This document shows, in pieces, positions 25,842 through 35,500 of a stretch of 64,000 nt of DNA. The DNA comes from Crotalaria pallida (lineage: Eukaryota > Streptophyta > Magnoliopsida > Fabales > Fabaceae): contig CM075649.1 in NCBI GenBank assembly GCA_037953625.1, forward strand, positions 71,331,290 to 71,395,289, given 5' to 3'. The position numbers were made by a program, and so were the translations under genes. Position 1 is the stretch's first letter. Each line of letters begins with the position of its first letter. The notes beneath the pieces were generated by a model. It searched no databases. It was given only the letters and a program-made list of their open reading frames with translations, and was not told where the DNA came from.

Positions 25842-28800
25842 TGTAACACCCCGTAAATTCCTCATATTAAATTAAAGCACTAAAAGGATTTATTTTTGGG
25901 AAAAGTATTTTGAAAAGAAATATTTTCTTAAACGATTTTTCTTGAACTCACGTTTTTAAGATAATTGAATGATTTTAAAGCTAATGTCCAACATTTAGAA
26001 ATATGGTTTTGAGGAAGATTATATGCTTAATAATTCTATAAAAATGTCGTGATTTCTTTTGTGAGGATTTGAAATTTATGTGTGAATATATGTGAATAAA
26101 AATGTGTATGAATGTGTATTAGCCATGTGTAATGTAGGGAAATGTGTGTGAACCTATACATGTATAATGCATGAATGTATGTATGGGAGTGTGTGTAGCG
26201 TGTGTGCATGATGGACATGTGTGCATTTTCCCTAAACCCATGCTATGTGTTAATAAGAATAAAATCATATGTGCATGTGGGTGTGTGTGTGGATCGGTCA
26301 TGTATGGGATAGGAGAACTAAGAAGAAGTGATTCCCTTAAGCCTCAAGGAAATGAAATGTGAATAGAAAATAAGAGGATAAGTGGAGAGTGTGAGTCATA
26401 ACCCTAGGTGGAGAGTAGGATAGGTGAGTCATGACCCTAATGAAGACTTTTCCATCCTTGCTCCCATGATAAGACCTCCCTCCATGCAACTTTGTGGTTG
26501 GACCGAATTGTCCCCCTCCCACACATTAGGACCGAGGCCATAAAGGGAAACTTCCACACCCTTGCTCTTGATCCTAAAACCGTGAAAAGGGTATTGGCTA
26601 GACTCCATTCTCTTCATTTCACTACCAACACTAACACACTTAACCCAAGAGCATCATCAAGCTCTTGGAGATTTAGAAAGAGAAGAGTAAAACCGTGAGG
26701 AGGGGAAGAGAGAAAGAAGAATAGCAACCCCAAAAGTCTTCCACTTAAACCCCCCTAATTCCTTCTCAACCATCTTCTTCTCCCCCAAAAATCAAGAAGA
26801 GAACCTATTAACCCCAAGAAGAAGAGAGAGACCGAGGCAACCGAGAGGAAAAAGGAGAGGAGAAGTTGAAGATTTATGTTAGGATTGAGGTAGAAAGAGT
26901 TTAACTAAGTGATTTTCATGTTGAAAGAGACTTTTAATGGACTTTGATTTAATTTTGGTGATGCATGTAATTATTTTCTAGTAGTCTAAGTGTTTGCATG
27001 TCATTTTTTTTGCTTTGATCTTGAATCTCGATGTGAAAAAGCCTTGATCTCTTCTTTGTGATCTCCCTTCATCACGGTTTCATTTGAACATGTGTTTTTG
27101 TTCGTGATTTCCTCATGCATGTGATTGTGCGGCCTTATAAGTCTTATTCCTCTCTGCATGATCTTTTTATACTTTGATCTTTACTTTCATGGATGAATAA
27201 ATTTATAAACCACCAAATCAAGAACTAGAGTAATTCGGCCATCAATAAAAGGAGTAGGTCTTTGTGTTTTTAATTTGACCTAAGTAATTTCATGTTTAGA
27301 AAAAAATTAATTTATTCTTCACGGTTTGTTTATAGATTTGAGTCCGAGTTCATGATTTTACCTTGATCTCTTGGAGGTATGTCACGGTTTCAAAAGAAAA
27401 TTGAGTGTAACAAGCTTTAAAAATAATCCCAGTTTAAAGAAGGTTTGAATCAAGATTTTGTTTGTGTGTGTAATGATGATGATTTGGTTGGTAATGTAAA
27501 AAGTAAAATGATGATTTAAGTCTTACATGATGTGAATTTAGATGTTGCATGTAGAAAATAAAAATTTCAAAACTCTACCTCTTGCATGATATCATTCGGT
27601 CGAGCCTAAGAGACTAAGAAATCATGCTAGATCATTGTTTTACATACATGCATGTTGACACTTGTTCCACCTAGATATTTTAGGTGCACGTAATTGTTGT
27701 TCCCAGAGGTTGATAGATTTGACATAATCCTTGATTTCATTACGATAAGAAATTAAAATTTTGTTTGATAAAACTCTTGGGAAGCTCACGGTTTTTTTCA
27801 AAGGAAATTAGAAAAGAAGCTTTTGAAAATGATTTTTTTTGAATTAGTTTATGTTCTATGTGCACACATGATGAATATTTGACCTTGTTTTATCATGATA
27901 GCATTCGGCCTAATCATGTTAGTTAGTCTAGGATCTTTTCTCAATGAAATGATTTAAAGGAAATAAGTATGCCTTTAAGGAATGGTGATGAAATAAATTG
28001 TTTGAACTTGTATGGTGGACATGTGCTCTCTATTCGGTTCTTTACTTAGAAATAAAGAGGGATAAATGAATAAATTAAATTAATCTTAGAAGTGTATGTG
28101 TTTGAATGAATATGTGTTTATGTGTGTTGTGTGCCTTCGGTCAGGACTAAAAGAAAATAGAATTTGAATGCCTAAGACAAAAGGAACTATGCATGTGATT
28201 TAAATTGTGATATTTGGTTTGTTTCCTTTGCTTTCATTCGGTTGTGTAGTTTAAATAGATTTAGGAAGTTTAATTGCATGAAATAAAATGTACATGATGA
28301 TTTCAGATGAGGATATAGAGTGTTTAAAGTAAAGAAAATAAATGTAACTATGTTGTTCTATGAATGATTGCATGCATGAAGTGCTAATTGTTGTCGTATG
28401 TGGTGTAATTTACTTGAATGTCATGATGTATGCTTGGCTGTCCTCGATTGTTTTAGGATGAAAACCTGAACTTTCACAATGTTAATCTTAAGTTAAGATG
28501 TTATTTAAAGAAAAGGATGTTTTTATAATATTTCAGAGTTTTGTAAAAATAATTTTATAAAACCGTTTTGCTGTCCAGAATTACTTGGACTTGCCTTGTC
28601 ACAATTAAAAATATTTTCACATGATTTAGAGTAAAGTTTTTAAGTGGAAATTGATTTAAGAAAAGGTCGGGTCGAAAATAATTATATTTTCCAAAGTTTC
28701 CCAAAGAAAGAAAAAGACAAGTACTGAAATAAGAAAAGATTTTCTTGAATAAGTTAATGACGTCAAATGTTTTATTTAATATGAGGAAGGCCATAGAAAG

Positions 28801-28964
28801 GAGGTTGGGGCAGTTGGCAGCAAATGGATTCGAAGAAGAGCACACAATCAATAGCTGGACCTCAGGTGAGAGAGAAGCTTTCCCTAAGACATAGTGGTAG
28901 CTAGGTGATTTAGTAGGGCGTTCCGTATCATCTCAAAGATCGGAACTCGTGGTTAGCGTCAGTA

Positions 28965-29004
28965 GTATAAGCGACAAATGTTTGCCCTGTGTGGTCGCTT
29001 ATAC
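28965..29004 (+). other. Perfect 11-bp inverted repeat in LTR1
   Basis: GTATAAGCGAC at 28965-28975 pairs perfectly with GTCGCTTATAC at 28994-29004 across an 18-nt loop. It is preserved in LTR2 (35627-35637/35656-35666) and LTR4 (58417-58427/58446-58456). LTR3 has one stem mismatch (42288-42298/42317-42327). It could form a hairpin in RNA or extruded DNA; its function is unknown. Confidence 0.75.
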
Positions 29005-29811
29005 GAAGGTGACAAAAACCACAATTTTATTGTGTGATGTTGTGTGTTCATAGTATGCCTTGTATTGTTTATTGATTCATGTATAATGATGCGTATAATT
29101 ATAATAAATAAACGGCTGTTGGGTATGGGAGGAGGAAAACGAATTAAGAATAATGACAAGAAAATAAGAATGATGAAAGGATAAGAGTGATTAGAAAGAG
29201 AGATATGAGTTGATTGGAAAGGAAATTGAAAAAGAGAATGAAAATGAGCCAGAGCTGGGGAGTGTGATGTCGATTGTTGGGATGAGGGATGAAATGAGTT
29301 GAGCTGAGCTCCTCTGTTCTTGGTTTTAGTCTGGGAACTAGTGTTGAGCTGGGCTTGCTCCTCCACTAGCACCCAGCACAAAAGAGTTTTGAAAAAGAAA
29401 TTGTGAAGTTGTGAAGACAACTTTTGAAAAAGGTTTGAAAAATGAAATTTTTCTTTTGAAACGGGATTTTGAAGAAGCTTACGAAACCAAAATTTTAAAG
29501 GAATTTTATGACTAGATCTTTGAAAAAGTTTTATGAAATAATATTCAGTAGAAACAATGTTTTTGGGAAAGCCTTTTGAAATGAGATTTGAAGAAAGTTA
29601 TTGGAAATGGTATTTTGGTGATTTTGTGAGAATTATGGAAATAATGTTTTTGGGAGAGTGGTGAAATTAAGATTTTGAGAAGGACTATAAAAAGGAAGAT
29701 TTGAGAAATGACGAGGCAACTGGAAGGAGTGTTTGAGAAATAAGATGTGATTTAATTGAGGAACTCCCAGCTCTGAGCTATTCGCGTTTTTGAAGATTGT
29801 GCCAAGTTAGT

Positions 29812-29852
29812 AGTCGGGCTCACTGAAGGGATGCACTAAGGGTGAGCCGACT
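29812..29852 (+). other. Inverted repeat with one bulge in LTR1
   Basis: AGTCGGGCTCAC (29812-29823) pairs with GTGAGCCGACT (29842-29852) apart from one bulged G. The loop is 18 nt. It is present in all four LTRs. It lies ~120 bp downstream of a TATAAAAA sequence at 29686, so it could fall in a transcript; this is inference. Confidence 0.65.
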
Positions 29853-30361
29853 GTTAGGATAATTAAATAATTAAAAGACTTTAAAAGACATTAACGCGAA
29901 CGTGGTGAGTTATGAGAGTTAACCTGAAGTAGTGGAGAGGAAGATACTATGGGTATCTTCGGATACTCAGGTGGGGATTGCAGGAGGGGAGGACGATGAC
30001 GGTGAAACGTCAAGAAGTCTAGAGTATTGTTGTAGACAGAACGAATTCCATAAGTGGTGCACTAACGTGGTGGGGATTGGGTCCAATACCGTGGTAAGTT
30101 CTGTGCGCGCACTACAACAATACTGTCGCCCCCTCGATGCAAGTCTACAACAGTGGAGAGGGACTGGAACGGTGCAATGTATTTTGATTATATGATATGT
30201 TTTGAGGCTGAGACCTCCTGGCTTGGAGCCATTGTTGAGACAGCTGTCATGCCCGCGTGATAAAGGTCCTGTACTCCTGTTGGCTTCCGACTAGGTGGAT
30301 GGTAGGCCGAGGAGATGTAGGCTTGAAATACTAGTGCTAACTACGAAAGGAAACGCGTACC

Positions 30362-30392
30362 TCGATGATCCTTTAACTCCCCTGATCATCGA
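30362..30392 (+). other. Perfect 9-bp inverted repeat in LTR1
   Basis: TCGATGATC (30362-30370) and GATCATCGA (30384-30392) flank a 13-nt loop. It is repeated in the other LTRs. It may be a structural or protein-binding site; nothing more can be said from sequence. Confidence 0.65.
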
Positions 30393-31203
30393 TGGTTATA
30401 ATCCAATAAAACATTATGAGAAAAGAGTTATATATGAGTAAGAGTTGAAAAACGGGGACATTGAGGGAGAGACTGTGAATGGATATGTGGAAAAGAAAGT
30501 AAGCCCCATGAGTGGGGGAAGGAACAAAAGTGAAGGAAGAAGGAAATAATAATACGAATAAATGGAATGAGTGCTTGTTGTTGTGTATGAGTATTGTATA
30601 TTGTTTGTGTGTATGTATGAGTCTTATTATCTCGCCTACCGTAATTCCACACCGTCGACGCTACGCGTCCGGAATGCTTACTCTCTCCTGTTCGTTGGCG
30701 CATCGGTGTCGCTGGTATTCCAACGGGCAGATGGACCGGCGCTTGGACGTTTCTACATGGCCCCGTGAAGGGAAGGGATGGAGAGCTATACGTCACGGAT
30801 GGGTATGGACCGGATATTCTCGGTTGGTGATCGCGGACCCGGAGCACAAGTTAGGCGAAGAAACGATGAGTTCGTGTTTGGGAAGTGTGTCCTTTTTAGG
30901 ACATGACTCTGAACCACCACCCCAGTATAAGAAGGTTGAGAATACCGTGAAGCAGTTCGGAGTAGAGTTGAGGCCAAATTCTGATGGAGGACCAAAGGAT
31001 GTAGTCGCATCATCATCCAGCACCAAGGCACCCACAAAGAAGAGAAAGAAGCTGATTTCAATAGTCTTTGATAGGAGAAAAGAACCAATAGATAAGTTAA
31101 TGTTTGTAATAGTATTCGGGATTACCTGAGTCATGAGCTATTACTGTACTCTAACTGTTTTGGAGCATGCCCGACCTTGAAGAAATGAATGAACCCTTCT
31201 CTC

Positions 31204-31210
31204 TATAAAA
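31204..31210 (+). promoter_or_regulatory. Candidate TATA box of LTR1
   Basis: TATAAAA in the context CTCTCTATAAAATGTG, about 235 bp before the LTR end, is a normal place for the U3/R boundary of a plant LTR. AATAAA-like signals follow (near 31233 and 31275). The same box is at 37865, 44537 and 60666 in the other LTRs. A second candidate, TATAAAAA at 29686, would imply a much longer R-U5. No transcript data are available. Confidence 0.5.
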
Positions 31211-31447
31211 TGTGTTTAATTTTTCCCGAGGAAATAAATGGAGTTGCCTAAGTGGAACCAAACTGAATTCGAAATAAAATGTTTTCGGAAAGTGGAGAAG
31301 ATGAGTTTGGTTCCAAGTAACAACTCGGTTTTCGAAAGAATGTGCTGAAGAGACTTAGCAATGTTTAAAAAAAAATGGCCTCATTTTTAGCAACATTCTT
31401 AAATGAAAGTAATTGTTTTGGTTTTCGAAAATCGGGCTGTTACAGAA

Positions 31448-31459
31448 TGGTATCAGAGC
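31448..31459 (+). other. Primer-binding site, internal 1
   Basis: TGGTATCAGAGC, 3 nt (GAA) after the LTR end, is complementary to the 3' end of plant initiator-Met tRNA. It starts minus-strand DNA synthesis and fixes the + orientation of the element. Confidence 0.93.
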
Positions 31460-32490
31460 TTATGGTAATCCTTAGTGGCCTTAAGCATGGCCTTACATGC
31501 TTGCTTGTGTGTGACTCTGCGTGTTTGTTAGTATTTGAGTAGGAGTAGGAAGATAAGCTTTGTCTCTTAGGACCTGAGACTAGCATGTAGCTTAGCATCG
31601 ACCGTAATAGTTTAAGAAACCTTTTGGCTCTATAAGAGTAGGCCATGGGTAGACCCTGTGATAGAGACCCTAAACTCCTAATGTCTCATTAGAGATTGTT
31701 AGATTTAGACTTGATTAACCTCAGCATACCTTTACACAAGGATAGATGTCACCCTTGAGGATGTAGGTTGTTACCTCTTAATCTCAGTGTTTGTTGAATT
31801 GTTTCGACAACACCATCTTGTTGCAAGAATTTGGACCCTTTCCTTCATGAACCCCTAACACCTCGTGACTCTATTTAAAACTCCTTGGTTCGAATAGTGG
31901 AGTTGGAAGTGCCATAGTTACTCAAGTAGCCCAAGGTTAGGTGATTGAGGAGAAGAGGAAATAGTTGAACTTAGAAAGACTCTAAGGTTTCCGTGGAATA
32001 GTTATAAGTTGAACCCAAGTTGGGGAGTCACAAGGAGAAAAGATGAAAATATTTGAGGGAATAAATAAGCTTAGAGTGCACCGTGACCCTTCTTAGTTAG
32101 GAAGTGATAAGTGAAAACCCTAGAATTAGGAAGAGAATTGAAGGAGGGAGTAATTATTGTGAAGTAGCAAGAACCCGAGTGGTAGAAAGTAGTGAATATT
32201 TAAGGATTTTTAGACGAAATCCTTGTTTTTGGAGGTGTGTATGTGTGTTTGATTTCTTGATTTCTCCTAAGTCCGTACCTATGGTGGGACTTCCTGTGAC
32301 GACAATCGGCTACGTGAATGACATCTTCTTCGGTTAGTCCGTTGGACTTAACCCGACTCGACACGCTAGCGATGGTACGAATGGAATCTCTCCACCTGGA
32401 AGCGATTAAAAAGGAACATCAGAAGGACTTGAGAATGATGTTGCCCTGCTGCCCAATCTCCAATGTATTTCTCGGGGACGAGAAATCCTT

Positions 32491-32503
32491 AAGTTGGGGA
32501 GAA
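32491..32503 (+). other. Polypurine tract, internal 1
   Basis: AAGTTGGGGAGAA immediately precedes the TG of LTR2, the expected place for the plus-strand primer. The same 13 nt occur at 39152-39164 and 45824-45836. Confidence 0.85.
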
Positions 32504-35500
32504 TGTAACACCCCGTAAATTCCTCATATTAAATTAAAGCACTAAAAGGATTTATTTTTGGGAAAAGTATTTTGAAAAGAAATATTTTCTTAAACGATTT
32601 TTCTTGAACTCACGTTTTTAAGATAATTGAATGATTTTAAAGCTAATGTCCAACATTTAGAAATTTGGTTTTGAGGAAGATTATATGCTTAATAATTCTA
32701 TAAAAATGTTGTGATTTCTTTTGTGAGGATTTGAAATTTATGTGTGAATATATGTGAATAAAAATGTGTATGAATGTGTATGAGCCATGTGTAATGTAGG
32801 GAAATGTGTGTGAACCTATACATGTATAATGCATGAATGTATGTATGTGAGTGTGTGTAGCGTGTTTGCATGATGGACATGTGTGCATTTTCCCTAAACC
32901 CATGCTATGTGTTAATGAGAATAAAATCATATGTGCATGTGGGTGTGTGTGTGGATCGGTCATGTATGGGATAGGAGAACTAAGAAGAAGTGATTCCCTT
33001 AAGCCTTAAGGAAATGAAATGTGAATAGAAAATAAGAGGAGAAGTGGAGAGTGTGAGTCATAACCCTAGGAGGAGAGTAGGATAGATGAGTCATGACCCT
33101 AATGAAGACTTTTCCATCCTTTCTCCCATGATAAGACCTCCCTCCATGCAACTTTGTAGTTGGACCGAATTGTCCCCCTCCCACACATTAGGACCGAGGC
33201 CATAAAGGGAAACTTCCACACCCTTGCTCTTGATCCAAAAACCGTGAAAAGGGTATTGGCTAGACTCCATTCTCTTCATTTCACTACCAACACTAACACA
33301 CTTAACCCAAGAGCATCATCAAGCTCTTGGAGATTTAGAAAGAGAAGAGTAAAACCGTGAGGAGGGGAAGAGAGAAAGAAGAATAACAACCCCAAAAGTC
33401 TTCCACTTAAACCCCCCTAATTCCTTCTCAACCATCTTCTTCTCCCCCTAAAATCAAGAAGAGAACCTATTAACCCCAAGAAGAAGAGAGAGACCGAGGC
33501 AACCGAGAGGAAAAAGGAGAGGAGAAGTTGAAGATTTAAGTTAGGATTGAGGTAGAAAGAGTTTAACTAAGTGATTTTCATGTTGAAAGAGACTTTTAAT
33601 GGACTTTGATTTAATTTTGGTGATGCATGTAATTATTTTCTACTAGTCTAAGTGTTTGCATGTCATTTTTTTTGCTTTGATCTTGAATCTTGATGTGAAA
33701 AAGCCTTGATCTCTTCTTTGTGATCTCCCTTCATCACGGTTTCATTTGAACATGTGTTTAAGTTTGTGATTTCCTCATGCATGTGATTGTGCGGCCTTAT
33801 AAGTCTTATTCCTCTTTGCATGATCTTTTTATACTTTGATCTTTACTTTCATGGATGAATAAATTTATAAACCACCAAATCAAGAACTAGAGTAATTCGG
33901 CCATCAATAAAAGGAGTAGGTCTTTGTGTTTTTAATTTGACCTAAGTAATTTCATGTTTAGAAAAAAATTAATTTATTCTTCACGGTTTGTTTATAGATT
34001 TGAGTCCGAGTTCATGATTTTACCTTGATCTCTTGGAGGTATGTCACGGTTTCAAAAGAAAATTGAGTGTAACAAGCTTTAAAAATAATCCTAGTTTAAA
34101 GAAGGTTTGAATCAAGATTTTGTTTGTGTGTGTAATGATGATGATTTGGTTGGTAATGTAAAAAGTAAAATGATGATTTAAGTCTTACATGATGTGAATT
34201 TAGATGTTGCATGTAGAAAATAAAAATTTCAAAACTCTACCTCTTGCATGATATCATTCGGTCGAGCCTAAGAGACTAAGAAATCATGCTAGATCATTGT
34301 TTTACTTACATGCATGTTGACACTTGTTCCACCTAGATATTTTAGGTGCACGTAATGGTTGTTCCCAGAGGTTGATAGATTTGACATAATCCTTGATTTC
34401 ATTACGATAAGAAATTAAAATTTTGTTTGATAAAACTCTTGGGAAGCTCACGGTTTTTTTCAAAGGAAATTAGAAAAGAAGCTTTTGAAAAAGATTTTTT
34501 TTGCATTAGTTTATGTTCTATGTGCACACATGATGAATATTTGACCTTGTTTTATCATGATAGCATTCGGCCTAATCATGTTAGTTAGTCTAGGATCTTT
34601 TCTCAATGAAATGATTTAAAGGAAATAAGTATGCCTTTAAGGAATGGTGATGAAATAAATTGTTTGAACTTGTATGGTGGACATGTGCTCTCTATTCGGT
34701 TCTTTACTTAGAAATAAAGAGGGATAAATGAATAAATTAAATTAATCTTAGAAGTGTATGTGTTTGAATGAATATGTGTTTATGTGTGTTGTGTGCCTTC
34801 GGTCAGGACTAAAAGAAAATAGAATTTGAATGCCTAAGACAAAAGGAACTATGCATGTGATTTAAATTGTGATATTTGGTTTGTTTCCTTTGCTTTCATT
34901 CGGTTGTGTAGTTTAAATAGATTTAGGAAGTTTAATTGCATGAAATAAAATGTACATGATGATTTCAGATGAGGATATAGAGTGTTTAAAGTAAAGAAAA
35001 TAAATGTAACTATGTTGATCTATGAATGATTGCATGCATGAAGTGCTAATTGTTGTCGTATGTGGTGTAATTTACTTGAATGTCATGATGTATGCTTGGC
35101 TGTCCTCGATTGTTTTAGGATGAAAACCTGAACTTTCACAATGTTAATCTTAAGTTAAGATGTTATTTAAAGAAAAGGATGTTTTTATAATATTTCAGAG
35201 TTTTGTAAAAATAATTTTATAAAACCGTTTTGCTGTCCAGAATTACTTGGACTTGCCTTGTCACAATTAAAAATATTTTCACATGATTTAGAGTAAAGTT
35301 TTTAAGTGGAAACTGATTTAAGAAAAGGTCGGGTCGAAAATAATTATATTTTCCAAAGTTTCCCAAAGAAAGAAAAAGACAAGTACTGAAATAAGAAAAG
35401 ATTTTCTTGAATAAGTTAATGACGTCAAATGTTTTATTTAATATGAGGAAGGCCATAGAAAGGAGGTTGGGGCAGTTGGCAGCAAATGGATTCGAAGAAG

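Larger units (their letters stand above)
25842..31444 (+). repeat. LTR1 of non-autonomous element (5603 bp)
   Basis: It begins TGTAACACCCCG and ends CGGGCTGTTACA, and is immediately followed by GAA and the priming site. It is the most diverged copy over its first ~1.3 kb (about 20 substitutions by eye against LTR2). It alone lacks 10 bp near 31090 that the other three LTRs keep. The content is AT-rich with no convincing coding sequence. It holds a TG-rich stretch (about 26080-26300), a purine-rich block (about 26660-26860), recurrent 9-mer and 6-mer motifs (27072-28241), three strong inverted repeats (28965-29004, 29812-29852, 30362-30392) and a good TATA box near the 3' end. Confidence 0.95.
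31445..32503 (+). mobile_element. Internal region 1 (1059 bp, no gag-pol)
   Basis: It lies between the end of LTR1 and the start of LTR2. It opens with the priming site and closes with 'tctcggggacgagaaatcct', then a purine tract. The reading frames are short (77 codons or fewer) and show no retroelement domain. Its 3' end resembles the pre-LTR sequence of the nested chromovirus (…cgaggacgaaatt…), so it looks like the remnant termini of a Tekay-like element whose coding core was lost. It differs from internal regions 2 and 3 at several shared sites (for example 'tagagattg' versus 'tagtgattg' and 'gatttcttg' versus 'gattgcttg'). Confidence 0.9.

Noticed and set aside
3664..25875. Many 60-89-codon open frames in the satellite (type MLHPLRPLGHQALFRIILKV...)
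   Set aside because: They are the satellite monomer read through. The same peptide recurs wherever a monomer variant happens to lack a stop, and 151 bp is not a multiple of three, so frames shift at each unit. No gene.
26081..26300. TG-rich stretch in LTR1 as a microsatellite or telomere-like repeat
   Set aside because: It is an irregular mix of tgtg, tatg and aatg with no fixed unit, present in all four LTRs.
28959..29420. 153-codon minus-strand frame in each LTR (also at 35621, 42297, 58411)
   Set aside because: Low-complexity Ser/Ile/Phe-rich translation of AT-rich LTR sequence, with no domain. Its repetition only reflects near-identical LTR copies.
30512..31129. 182-205-codon plus-strand frames in the LTR 3' half (30512, 37163, 43835, 59964)
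   Set aside because: Lengths differ because of stops and small deletions, antisense frames of similar length overlap them, and no domain is recognised. LTR copies are too similar for conservation to count. Kept as non-coding LTR, though a decayed captured gene cannot be excluded.
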